Shown: positions 1-7,427, counted from the first letter of the stretch. The stretch is 10,131 nt of DNA from Halieaceae bacterium (GCA_009886815.1 QXYP01000298.1:1-10131); one strand, 5' to 3'. Notes: generated by a model from the sequence alone, not told the origin. Translations and numbers: made by a program.

Positions 1-483
1 CCCACGTTACTGACCGCCGACGGCCGGTCGATGGCCTGCAGTATCGCCCACTCACATAAAGCAATTTTAGTCGCGATCAATACCCTGGGGCCCATCGGGG
101 TCGACATAGAGCGCCACCGGCCCAGATCAATAACCCGGGTGGTGCAGCGCTATTTTTGGGCTGACGGCCAAACCTATTTTGCCAACTGCGCTGAAAACGA
201 AAGTACACCTTGGTTTTATCGCCAGTGGTGTATTCGTGAGGCCCTCGTCAAACACCAGGGTGATGGCAACCTCTTTGCGCTACTGGGCAAGCCCCTAACG
301 CTCCCCCCGGGAACGCTGGGCCAAATTAGCCAGAGCAGCACCCTCACTCTGGGCGTCATAAGCTCTGGAGAATCCCAGCCTGAGCTGCTTTATTGCGCCT
401 TAAGCCAAGATTCACAATGGGTGTTTTCTCCGCCAAACCCTGAGCTAGGGTTGACGGCATTGACCCCTGTAGTGAGCCAATAA
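1..483 (+). CDS. Sfp-type 4'-phosphopantetheinyl transferase, 5' end cut off
   Basis: Transfers 4'-phosphopantetheine from CoA to a serine of carrier proteins (acyl-, peptidyl- or aryl-carrier proteins) in the cytoplasm. The frame is open to the left edge, so the gene starts outside the window; the ATG at 31 lies inside the conserved region just before the AHSH motif and is not a likely start. Visible 160 residues: SIAHSH (residues 14-19), the Mg-binding GVDIE (33-37; D35, E37) and the (W/F)xxKEAxxK signature as WCIREALVK (76-84), where the usual first Lys is Arg (R79) while E80 and K84 are kept. These are the defining Sfp/AcpT-superfamily motifs and all catalytic acidic residues are present. 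The C-terminus has the hydrophobic-rich form usual for the family, so the stop at 481-483 seems genuine. The carrier-protein substrate cannot be told from this window. The last 128 bases overlap the convergent gene at 814-356. Confidence 0.88.
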   Translation, partial: PTLLTADGRSMACSIAHSHKAILVAINTLGPIGVDIERHRPRSITRVVQRYFWADGQTYFANCAENESTPWFYRQWCIREALVKHQGDGNLFALLGKPLTLPPGTLGQISQSSTLTLGVISSGESQPELLYCALSQDSQWVFSPPNPELGLTALTPVVSQ

Positions 484-814
484 TCCGAGCAGGCCTAACC
501 TGAGCCCAGGAAAGCCGCGGCAGGTCAGACACCGGAATTCTGTACTCCTGGTGGGCTTCATAGGCCACAGTTTCAATATCAAAGGGCGTTAACGCTGCTT
601 GATACATCACGATTTCTACAACAACAGCCTCACCGAAGAGGCGGGCCCAAGCAGCCTTGGCAGCATAGAAGGCTTGCCCCCGTGTTAATTTTAATAGGAC
701 AAACGCGTCACCGGTGGATGAGGGCTGGAGGCAAGCCCCCTCGCTTTGCATGAGAGCCCGGGCGGATGGTGGAGTCATGGCCTGCCAAAGTTTTGTGATG
801 GGATAAGCTTGCAT
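356..814 (-). CDS. unidentified protein, 152 aa, convergent overlap with the phosphopantetheinyl transferase gene
   Basis: I do not recognise the family. The 152-residue product starts at ATG 814-812 and ends with TGA at 358-356. It has no signal peptide and no clear membrane segment. The middle (about residues 36-110) reads like a folded domain: a hydrophobic strand (FVLLKL, 38-43), an Ala-rich helix (about 48-60), a VVVEIVMY strand (64-71) and a mixed stretch ending in RPARIIGSL (107-115). Codon use is natural, with few rare codons. Residues 1-112 lie outside the neighbour; the last 40 lie over its 3' end and may be a poorly constrained tail. No good Shine-Dalgarno precedes ATG 814. The frame stays open for another 42 codons upstream, to a TGA at 943-941, with no ATG, GTG or TTG, so the annotated start may be wrong or the 5' end damaged. 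A partner role for the phosphopantetheinyl transferase is only a guess. Confidence 0.5.
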   Translation of the reverse strand: MQAYPITKLWQAMTPPSARALMQSEGACLQPSSTGDAFVLLKLTRGQAFYAAKAAWARLFGEAVVVEIVMYQAALTPFDIETVAYEAHQEYRIPVSDLPRLSWAQVRPARIIGSLQGSMPSTLAQGLAEKTPIVNLGLRRNKAAQAGILQSL

Positions 815-1172
815 AGCAGCTGTGCTCTTAAAGGCAATAATAGAACCGCTAATTTCTCCCAGTGGTATGGCACCCTGCGGCTTAAAGTCGGCGCCATTGG
901 ATATGAAAAATGTTGAATTATGGCGCTCGGGGCTTCCTAGTCATCACGGCCTAAAAACGATACCTTCTGAAACTCTGGGCTCCGATTACCCCGAAAGGCT
1001 CTCGCGACTCAGGGCAGACCTAAAAGACACCTAGAGGCCTAAAATACCCAGAAGAAAAAGCCACTGCGGTCAATGTGCGACCGTTTTGTTGATCGTCCCT
1101 TAACCCAAATCCCTTGACTGAGTTACTATCGCGCCAATTTCCTATTAGCCCCTACTTGGAATCCACAGCGCC
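815..1172. other. 358-base gap with no convincing gene
   Basis: This stretch lies between divergent genes and should hold the promoters of the minus-strand unidentified gene and the ModF-like gene. The left part (815-940) is open in the frame of the minus-strand gene but has no usual start codon. A 70-codon plus-strand frame (GTG 822 to TAG 1034) has no recognisable product and no ribosome binding site; I regard it as chance. A small hairpin lies at 1067-1083. TTGACT at 1114-1119 looks like a -35 element but has no matching -10 at 16-18 bases. No tRNA or repeat was seen. Confidence 0.5.
1067..1087 (+). terminator. weak terminator-like hairpin
   Basis: CGGTC (1067-1071) and GACCG (1079-1083) can pair as a 5-bp stem with a 7-base loop, followed directly by TTTT (1084-1087). 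The stem is short and the T run minimal. It would act on plus-strand transcripts entering from the left, upstream of the ModF-like gene, where no solid plus-strand gene lies. It may be chance. Confidence 0.2.
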
Positions 1173-2600
1173 ATGATTAGGATCACCGCGTTCGCCACCC
1201 CCGACCTCCGCGTCGATAACTGGACGATTCGTGCAGGTGATGCTTGGTGCGTGGTGGGCCCCAACGGTTCAGGAAAACAATTTATTGACCAACTCCTTTT
1301 GGGACAACTTAAGGCCGATGGCCGGGAGTCTGTCATCCACGATCTACCGCTCAGTGCCATAAACCTGGTCTCCTTTGAGCGACAGCAATCCATCTTTGAG
1401 CAGGAGCTCAAACTAGCCGCGACCGATCTGCTCCCCGAGAGCGAGACCGCAACCCTGACGATTGACTTTTTACCCGCCGAAAAGTGCAGCGATCCTCTAA
1501 TCGATACGCTGAATCTCCGTCACCGACTGGACCGGCCGTATACGCAGCTCAGCACCGGTGAGAGCCGTAAGCTGCTGATTGCACAGGCCCTGCTGAACGG
1601 CGCTGAAGTACTGATTCTCGATAACCCCTTTGATAGCCTCGATCACAAGGCCTGCGAAAATTTAGCCGCGGCGCTAAAAGCGGTGTGGCAGGCGGGCACG
1701 ACTTTAGTGCTGTTGCTCAGTAACCGCAGTGATATACCGAGCTGGTGTAGCGCTCTGGCTACCGTGCAAGGTGGCTTACTCCAATGCCTTGATAACGACG
1801 ATGTCGCCCATCAGAAACGCGTTCTGGAGGCACTGTTCTCACCGACAGAGCAACCAGATTGGCCTGAGCAAGCTTGGCAGCTCGAAGATTTTCCCCACGA
1901 CGACATTATTAACATTGCCAATGCCTCGGTTCGTTACGGTGAACAGGTTGTCCTACGCAATATGACCTTACAGGTCGCACCCCTTGAGCACACATTGATT
2001 ACCGGCGAAAACGGTGCCGGCAAATCGACGCTGCTGGGGTTGATCACGGGAGATAACCCTCAGTGTTATAACAATGATGTTCGTGTACTGGGCTATCGAC
2101 GGGGCCATGGGGAGTCCATCTGGGAATTAAAACAGCAAATGGGAATCGTCAGCAGTGAATTGCACCGCCTTTACCGCGTACGCTGTGACGCTTTGACAGT
2201 CGCCTGCTCAGGGTTTTTTGACTCTATCGGTGTCTATGAACGTGTTAACGAGGTGCAAATTAATATTGCCAAACAATGGCTAAAGGCAGCGGGCTTAGGC
2301 GGCCGGGGCTCTGAGCCCTTTCACACCATGAGTTACGGGGAACAACGACTGGTCCTGATTGCTAGAGCTCTTGTGAAGTCGCCATTGCTATTGGTTTTAG
2401 ATGAACCGACGCAAGGCCTCGATGAGCTCAATCGATCGCGAATTCTGGATTTACTGAAGACACTTGAAGCACGCCGTCATACCACTCTGATCTTCGTCAG
2501 CCATCGGCAAGATGAGTACTTACCGTTGTTTAAGCGACATCTACACTTAACAATGCCAGTGACTGCCGATCAAAACTCAGAAAAACCGTCGACTCAGTAG
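1173..2600 (+). CDS. modF: ModF-like tandem ABC ATPase with a degenerate first nucleotide-binding domain
   Basis: A 475-residue soluble protein with two ABC ATPase domains and no membrane segment, close in length (E. coli ModF is about 490) and motif detail to the ModF/PhrA family, named from the E. coli molybdate locus but without a firmly known biochemical role. Domain 2 (about 245-460) is canonical: Walker A GENGAGKST (278-286), an FDSIGVY segment (349-355) also present in ModF, signature MSYGEQR (386-392), Walker B with catalytic Glu LVLDEP (407-412) and switch His H444. Domain 1 (about 1-235) is degenerate: Walker A is GPNGSGKQ (29-36) with Gln for Ser/Thr, the Walker B Glu is Asn (LILDNP, 147-152) and no switch His is seen (LLSNRSDIP); its signature LSTGESRK (126-133) is intact. 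The domains may therefore work asymmetrically, with hydrolysis at only one composite site. ATG 1173 suits the family N-terminus; the ribosome site is weak. No molybdate permease genes lie nearby. The AsmA-family gene follows after 70 bases on the same strand. Confidence 0.87.
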   Translation: MIRITAFATPDLRVDNWTIRAGDAWCVVGPNGSGKQFIDQLLLGQLKADGRESVIHDLPLSAINLVSFERQQSIFEQELKLAATDLLPESETATLTIDFLPAEKCSDPLIDTLNLRHRLDRPYTQLSTGESRKLLIAQALLNGAEVLILDNPFDSLDHKACENLAAALKAVWQAGTTLVLLLSNRSDIPSWCSALATVQGGLLQCLDNDDVAHQKRVLEALFSPTEQPDWPEQAWQLEDFPHDDIINIANASVRYGEQVVLRNMTLQVAPLEHTLITGENGAGKSTLLGLITGDNPQCYNNDVRVLGYRRGHGESIWELKQQMGIVSSELHRLYRVRCDALTVACSGFFDSIGVYERVNEVQINIAKQWLKAAGLGGRGSEPFHTMSYGEQRLVLIARALVKSPLLLVLDEPTQGLDELNRSRILDLLKTLEARRHTTLIFVSHRQDEYLPLFKRHLHLTMPVTADQNSEKPSTQ

Positions 2601-2615
2601 GTATAGGGGTCGACG
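2587..2615. repeat. 7-bp inverted repeat around the ModF-like stop codon
   Basis: CGTCGAC (2587-2593) and GTCGACG (2609-2615) are perfect inverted copies separated by 15 bases, spanning the TAG at 2598-2600. There is no T run after it, so it is not a standard intrinsic terminator. It could slow readthrough or protect an mRNA 3' end in front of the AsmA-family gene, or be chance. Confidence 0.3.
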
Positions 2616-2661
2616 TTATGGGTGGTAGCGACTAGGCTCAAAAGAACACATCAGCGGTATC

Positions 2662-2673
2662 GGGATACATGTG
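2662..2673 (+). promoter_or_regulatory. ribosome binding site that supports the GTG start of the AsmA-family gene
   Basis: GGGA (2662-2665) lies 5 bases before GTG 2671-2673. The ATG at 2669-2671 overlapping it is out of frame and meets TGA at once, so GTG is the real start. It puts a positively charged residue and then a hydrophobic anchor at the N-terminus, as expected for the family. Confidence 0.6.
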
Positions 2674-5600
2674 AGATCACTCGGTAAACTTTTTATACTC
2701 ATAGCAGTGCTTATCAGTATCCTTGCTGTCAGTGCGCTGGTTATAAAAGACAGCGATTTATTTCGAGATTTTGTCGCGCTAAAACTCAGCGAAGTCCTTG
2801 ATCGAACCGTCAGCTTTTCAAAACTCGATATCGACATTGATGTCGACCAGTCGATCACCATTGAAGTCGATGATGTTGTTATCGCACAGCCCGAAGGGTT
2901 CACAGGTCCAGCCTTTTTAAATTTGGCATCCGCCACACTTCGCACCTCAGTTCCCAATCTTTTATTGGACCAGCCCAAAATCAACTCGCTGATATTAGAC
3001 CGACCTCAGCTCCACCTCATTCAGGGGCTAGATGGTCAGCACAACTGGAAATTTGGGGGTGCTAAAACGCCGGATTCCAGCATCACGGGCAAGGCCTCAT
3101 CTACGGGGTTACCGGTCTTTTTAGAACACGCCGATATGAAAAAATTGCAGCTAACGCTTATCGATAGCCGCGAAGGGGCTCGAACCCTGCACGCCGATGC
3201 CACGTTGAGCCAAGATGTCAGCGGCGCTAACTTGTCGATGAATGGCAACGTTAATGCGGCGCCATTTAGGGCGGAGGTTACCGCATCATCAGCAGATGCT
3301 TTTGCCTCTTTGAAGGACGTTAATCTCGGCCTTGATATGAACTTGGGCGACGTACATTTATCGGGGCAGGCGCTGGTCAGTAATCTTCGAGCGCCCGCGA
3401 GACCTCAATTTGAGCTGGCACTGCAAGGGCCAAGCGTTGAGTACTTTACCGACCTTCTCAACCTACCGCCATTAAGTCAGGGCCCCTTAGATTTGAATGT
3501 TTCTGTGCAACCCGGCATAGACGACATGGTCGTTCGGCTTGACGGTTTGATCGGTGACTTTTCAGCGGTTATCAGCGGCAAAGTTAATGATTTTCGTGCC
3601 ATGTCTCAGGTCGAAATGGCCGTCGCAATTAGCGGACCCGATATTGGGCGTCTGGGCGATTTAGCCGGGATGCCTAACATACCCCACGTCCCTTTCAGTG
3701 CGACAGGCAAGGTCATAAGAGACCAACAAAAGCTGCGTATTAGTGATTCTCGAATCAATATAGGAAGGCTTCAAATAGCGGCAGATCTGGAGATTCCAGA
3801 TTTAGAAACCCCTATTCAGGCCAATTTATCTGCAGAAGCGTCAGTGCCTGCGATCGAGGTTTTTCAAGATGTCTTTATGCTCCCGGAGGGTGTGAAAGGT
3901 GCCATGACGGCGCAGATCGTTTTAGAAAGCGACAAGCAGCAGACCCATGTCAATAGCCTGCTCATCACCGACTACGGGGAACTGCAAGCCCAAGGCCAAT
4001 TGCGTGGCCAGCGCGAATTGACCGGAACTTCGATGACCCTTTCGGCAAAAGGCAATGATCTTGGGGCTTTGTTGTTACTGGCCAATCAAAATCCGGGTTT
4101 TCATGACCTTTGGTCTATAGAAACAGATGTCATGGTCACTAAAAATCACGTGGAATTGAGCGCTGGAAAACTTTCATTCGAGGGCATTTCAAGTGGGTTT
4201 ACAGCGATTCTTCCACGCACTAACCCCACGGCCGAATTTTCCACCACGCACAATGTGACGGTGGCCGATCCAAAGCGAACCGCCAGCTATTGGCTGCAAA
4301 ACCCCGATTCCCTCGCACTGATTCCCAACCAAACTGTGACAGGCAATATCACTGCCGATTGGTCCACCGATACCCTGGACCTACGCGATCTGACACTCAC
4401 CCTGTCAGATATGGTGGTTGAAGGCGCTCTAACAGTAAACCCAGAACAAAAGTCGGTCATCGGCGATTTAAGTCTACGCGGGGAAAATCTGACAAACGTG
4501 CTGCCTCAGCAATTGCTACCACCCGGCATTCCACCCGACCAGCTCGATCAAGCGCTTAGCGCCACCAGCAAATTAACGGTGACACCCGGGAGCTTTAGGG
4601 CTAATGACTTAAAGCTACAAATCGGAGATTTGGCGATCGACGGCAATGTGCAATTTTCTGAAGGCGCTGTTGATCTCGACGCAACGCTTGCCGTAGACAA
4701 CGCTTATGCTTGGGCGGCAATTGACGAAAGCATCGCCTCAAAACAGCCTCTAGCGATTACAGCAAACGTAGATCTGACCCAAAGTGGCTCTCAAATTTCT
4801 TTTCAAGAGCTAACAATACAGACGCGTGCAGGGGCAACACTACACTCAAGAGGTGAGCTTCAATTTGGCGAAACCTTTGCCGGTACAGGCCTGGAGATCA
4901 ACGTCGATCTTCCCGATTTGCAGCGACTGGGTTGGCTGGCAGACCTTGCTCTACCAAAAATTCCATTGCAGATAGAGGCTTCGTTTGAGGGCAACAAATC
5001 CCATCTCAGCGCGACGACGCTAACCGTAAAATCCTCAGCTTCAGAATTTAGTGGACGGCTTCGTGTTAGTGACCCTTCACACCCCAATATTCAATTGGCA
5101 TTACATAGCAATATGATGGATTTACGGCCGCTTTATGGGCCGCCCCTCGCCGCCACAGAAAACCAAACCTCGGTTTCGGCAACCTCCGCCTCAGCAACCT
5201 CTGCCTCAGCAACATCCACCCAATCCAAAACGACGAAACCCAAAAGAAGTAGGCCTAAGAACAGTAAGACTAGCAACAAGCAAAAAAAAATCGCGCGTAC
5301 CAAGAAGGTGATTCCTGTTGCCGAGATCAATTTGGACATCTTGAAGCGCTTCGACGCGGACGTCAGTATCAACATAGACCGATTTATAGGGCAAAAACGG
5401 CGATTTAATAATATCGAGCTGATCGGTCAGGTGAGTCAAGGACGCCTTATCGTTGATAAAGCGATGATTAGGAGTGAGTCTGACGGCCGCATAGAATTAT
5501 CGGGTTTTGCGGTTCCCGGAGACGCCGAACACCACTTTGGTTTAACGATCGATGGCACCAATGTCCGACCTGTTTTGCCCAGCGCCGCCATTGAACTCGA

Positions 5601-6249
5601 CGAATTAACCGCCCTACCGCCCGCGAATTTTTCAGGTGAACTGTCAGCTTCGGGCAATACGGTGCGAGAGCTCGCGCAAAGTTTGACCGGCACTGCGCAA
5701 ATGACCATGGCCGAAGGTATTATTCCTGGGGAGCTGTCAGGCTTTTTCACCAACGACTTCCTTGCTGAGCTACTGTCACTGCTTAACCCACTCGAGGAGG
5801 CCGAAGAGTTTACAAAACTCCAGTGTGCGGTAGCTTTTGCAGAGGTCCTTGATGGCAAGGTTAAAGGCGACCCCTTTGCTACCGTGGTGTCAGAAAAGTT
5901 GGCCATTGTCAGTAAAGGGCAAATCGATTTGCACAATGAAAAGCTATTCCTGACTTTTAATACCGTTCCACAAAAAGGCTTAGGCATTAGCGCAAGCTCT
6001 GCCTTTAACCCCTTTATTGGCGTTGCCGGCACCCTAGCTCGACCTCAGGTGACTCTGGACCCCGAAGGTGCCCTAGTCCAAGGCAGCCTTGCCGTTATGA
6101 CCGGGGGCATTTCTCTTATCGGAAAGAGTTTTATTGATCGACTGTCCGTCAGCAAAAAGGCCTGTAAGAAAGCTGAGAACAAGATGGTTAACGTGCGTGC
6201 GGCGTCTCAGCAGGCTTTTGAGAGTTTTCGCAAAGCCGTTTTGCCCTAA
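2671..6249 (+). CDS. large AsmA-family inner-membrane-anchored periplasmic protein
   Basis: An AsmA-family protein (1192 residues). The family is anchored in the inner membrane, spans the periplasm as a long repeated beta-structure, and has been linked to outer-membrane assembly and phospholipid transport between the membranes. Seen here: a single N-terminal hydrophobic anchor (about residues 5-24) after a short Arg/Lys-containing start; the typical AsmA N-terminal region (about 28-130, with VLDRTVSFSKLDIDID at 43-58 and a PQLHLI...NWKF stretch); a long body of alternating hydrophobic and polar strands with recurring LxLxGxVxD-like patterns; a basic low-complexity insert (about 830-880); and an AsmA C-terminal domain (about 960-1192, with GTAQMTMAEGIIPGELSGF and KLQCAVAFAEVLDGKV). 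Only two cysteines occur in the protein, C1052 and C1165, both in the C-terminal domain, so a disulfide is plausible. It is longer than E. coli AsmA (about 617). GTG start with a good ribosome site. It may be co-transcribed with the ModF-like gene. The lipid-transfer role is inferred from the family. Confidence 0.88.
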   Translation: MRSLGKLFILIAVLISILAVSALVIKDSDLFRDFVALKLSEVLDRTVSFSKLDIDIDVDQSITIEVDDVVIAQPEGFTGPAFLNLASATLRTSVPNLLLDQPKINSLILDRPQLHLIQGLDGQHNWKFGGAKTPDSSITGKASSTGLPVFLEHADMKKLQLTLIDSREGARTLHADATLSQDVSGANLSMNGNVNAAPFRAEVTASSADAFASLKDVNLGLDMNLGDVHLSGQALVSNLRAPARPQFELALQGPSVEYFTDLLNLPPLSQGPLDLNVSVQPGIDDMVVRLDGLIGDFSAVISGKVNDFRAMSQVEMAVAISGPDIGRLGDLAGMPNIPHVPFSATGKVIRDQQKLRISDSRINIGRLQIAADLEIPDLETPIQANLSAEASVPAIEVFQDVFMLPEGVKGAMTAQIVLESDKQQTHVNSLLITDYGELQAQGQLRGQRELTGTSMTLSAKGNDLGALLLLANQNPGFHDLWSIETDVMVTKNHVELSAGKLSFEGISSGFTAILPRTNPTAEFSTTHNVTVADPKRTASYWLQNPDSLALIPNQTVTGNITADWSTDTLDLRDLTLTLSDMVVEGALTVNPEQKSVIGDLSLRGENLTNVLPQQLLPPGIPPDQLDQALSATSKLTVTPGSFRANDLKLQIGDLAIDGNVQFSEGAVDLDATLAVDNAYAWAAIDESIASKQPLAITANVDLTQSGSQISFQELTIQTRAGATLHSRGELQFGETFAGTGLEINVDLPDLQRLGWLADLALPKIPLQIEASFEGNKSHLSATTLTVKSSASEFSGRLRVSDPSHPNIQLALHSNMMDLRPLYGPPLAATENQTSVSATSASATSASATSTQSKTTKPKRSRPKNSKTSNKQKKIARTKKVIPVAEINLDILKRFDADVSINIDRFIGQKRRFNNIELIGQVSQGRLIVDKAMIRSESDGRIELSGFAVPGDAEHHFGLTIDGTNVRPVLPSAAIELDELTALPPANFSGELSASGNTVRELAQSLTGTAQMTMAEGIIPGELSGFFTNDFLAELLSLLNPLEEAEEFTKLQCAVAFAEVLDGKVKGDPFATVVSEKLAIVSKGQIDLHNEKLFLTFNTVPQKGLGISASSAFNPFIGVAGTLARPQVTLDPEGALVQGSLAVMTGGISLIGKSFIDRLSVSKKACKKAENKMVNVRAASQQAFESFRKAVLP
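5179..5223 (+). repeat. three 15-base tandem repeats in the AsmA-family gene
   Basis: GCAACCTCCGCCTCA (5179-5193), GCAACCTCTGCCTCA (5194-5208) and a diverged GCAACATCCACCCAA (5209-5223) follow each other. They encode ATSAS, ATSAS and ATSTQ (residues 837-851), the first half of a low-complexity linker. The period is a multiple of three, so copy-number change would lengthen or shorten the linker without breaking the frame. Confidence 0.8.
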
Positions 6250-6294
6250 ACAATCACCCTTGTCCCTTTTTGGCGGCACTTTACACCGTTACAT

Positions 6295-7257
6295 TTAGGG
6301 AGTCGTATCTGTGGTTTCAGCGTCGGCCGAGGGCCCCGAATACGACGTAATCTGACGACTCTGGTCCAGATAAAAGCAAAAATCAGCGCGGCCTGGCATA
6401 ACCTGCAGGCCCCACTCCGTGAGTCGTTGATAGAACTCGACAAAACGTTCGACGCCGCGCCTATCCATTAAGGCGCCATTTACTCGAGAACTGAGCCGGT
6501 GCCGCTTAATCAGCTTTTGCTCCTGCTCCCACCGCCAATCGACCACGGTGTCAAAGTGCGGGGCTTTTAAGACAACGAGTGTCGTGATCAGATCAAATAC
6601 CGTTGCGTAGTTGCCTGCTAAGGCTTGGTTGACGTCTCGGCGCCAAATAGCAGCTGGATCCTGCTCACGCTCCAATTCGTTAGCCGGCTGATCTAAACGC
6701 TGCTCGGGCTCGGGAGGCAGGCCCACACACCACCCCTCAAGTATGACCACGTCAATATTGTGAGGCGCGACAGTCTTGCCATGAGACGCTCGATCATCGG
6801 TCGCCTTGTCAAACTCAGGAATGACAATCTCCCCATCGCTGCGCGTGATCACGGCCTGCATAACGGCTTCTAACAGAGCAATGTCATGGGTACCGGGCAC
6901 ACCGCGGGTAGCAAACAGCGGGTGGATATTTTTCGCCAATGACTGGCGATCGTGCTTTGTCAGGTAAAAGTCATCGATCGAAAACCGCAACACGCTAAGG
7001 CCAAAAACCGTAGTTAACCAAGCTTCTACTAACGCTGCTAAGGTACTTTTCCCCGAGCCCTGGCATCCGTGTATACCGATAATCTGCGGGGGGCTGGCCG
7101 GTAGCGTTTTCTCCTCGCAGTGGCGCTGCCATGTAGCCTCAACCAAGGGCGAAAACCAGGTCTCGGCAGTCTCACGATAAAGCTCAGGCAAACGCTCTCG
7201 AGTCAGGAAGGTTTGCCAAAAAGCAGCGTCGGGGCGCCTGTCTCCTTCATCGTACAT
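6295..7257 (-). CDS. P-loop kinase of the D-glycerate 3-kinase (GLYK/Tda10) type
   Basis: A 320-residue cytoplasmic P-loop kinase related to uridine kinase and phosphoribulokinase, closest in motif pattern to the plant-type D-glycerate 3-kinase group, which phosphorylates D-glycerate to 3-phosphoglycerate with ATP. Seen: Walker A GCQGSGKST (64-72) after a hydrophobic strand; SIDDFYLT (93-100), with the Asp pair expected in the substrate region; RGVPGTHD (118-125); IPEFDKATDDR (146-156); and a Walker-B-like strand VVILEGWCVG (170-179). The C-terminal half (FDLITTL, WRWEQEQKL, MPGRADFCFYLDQS) is also as in that family. The ATG at 7257 is the first start after an in-frame TGA a few codons upstream; a GGAG lies 13 bases before it, too far to be strong. 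It converges with the AsmA-family gene (45 bases between stops, no clear terminator seen) and diverges from the acyltransferase genes. The substrate is inferred; related proteins with this fold may act on other small molecules. Confidence 0.8.
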   Translation of the reverse strand: MYDEGDRRPDAAFWQTFLTRERLPELYRETAETWFSPLVEATWQRHCEEKTLPASPPQIIGIHGCQGSGKSTLAALVEAWLTTVFGLSVLRFSIDDFYLTKHDRQSLAKNIHPLFATRGVPGTHDIALLEAVMQAVITRSDGEIVIPEFDKATDDRASHGKTVAPHNIDVVILEGWCVGLPPEPEQRLDQPANELEREQDPAAIWRRDVNQALAGNYATVFDLITTLVVLKAPHFDTVVDWRWEQEQKLIKRHRLSSRVNGALMDRRGVERFVEFYQRLTEWGLQVMPGRADFCFYLDQSRQITSYSGPSADAETTDTTP

Positions 7258-7283
7258 AAACTCAGCGTTTCTCCGTCAGAGCC

Positions 7284-7300
7284 CTCGCTCGGGCAGCGAG
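7284..7300. repeat. GC-rich hairpin in the divergent intergenic region
   Basis: CTCGCT (7284-7289) and AGCGAG (7295-7300) form a perfect 6-bp stem with a CGGGC loop. It lies 27 bases upstream of the kinase ATG on the minus strand and could form in that gene's leader RNA. No T run follows on either strand, so it is not an intrinsic terminator. Function unknown. Confidence 0.4.
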
Positions 7301-7347
7301 CTTACGAGGTTGGGCAATAGGCTGTGATAAATGACCACTCGCTAGGG

Positions 7348-7360
7348 AGTACTATGTACT
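7348..7360. promoter_or_regulatory. AGTAC-TAT-GTACT palindrome, possible operator
   Basis: AGTAC (7348-7352) and GTACT (7356-7360) are exact inverted half-sites around TAT. The site sits between the divergent kinase and acyltransferase genes, just upstream of a possible -35 element (TTGCCG, 7361-7366). That position suits a regulator site, but the element is short and I do not recognise a known operator. Confidence 0.3.
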
Positions 7361-7388
7361 TTGCCGCAATGAGCTAGCCGTGTATGTT
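7361..7388 (+). promoter_or_regulatory. possible sigma-70 promoter for the acyltransferase genes
   Basis: TTGCCG (7361-7366) and TATGTT (7383-7388) are separated by 16 bases and each match 4 of 6 consensus positions. They lie about 53 bases upstream of the TTG start. A competing AATAAT at 7392-7397 has no good -35 partner. Assignment is tentative. Confidence 0.22.
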
Positions 7389-7427
7389 GGCAATAATGAT
7401 GCCTGAGTAGGCCCACGCTGACCATTT

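Noticed and set aside
822..1034. 70-codon plus-strand frame in the gap before the ModF-like gene
   Set aside because: GTG start without a ribosome binding site, no recognisable domain, and partly opposite a more protein-like minus-strand frame.
1114..1146. TTGACT with CCTATT as a promoter for the ModF-like gene
   Set aside because: The spacing is 21 bases, too long for a standard sigma-70 promoter, and no better -10 lies at 16-18 bases.
5436..6032. 198-codon minus-strand frame inside the AsmA-family gene
   Set aside because: It is Ser-rich and patternless, the usual reverse-strand shadow; the plus strand carries the clear AsmA C-terminal domain.
6250..6294. Possible bidirectional terminator between the AsmA-family and kinase genes
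   Set aside because: Only a 3-bp CGG/CCG pairing was found, with no stable stem followed by T on either strand.
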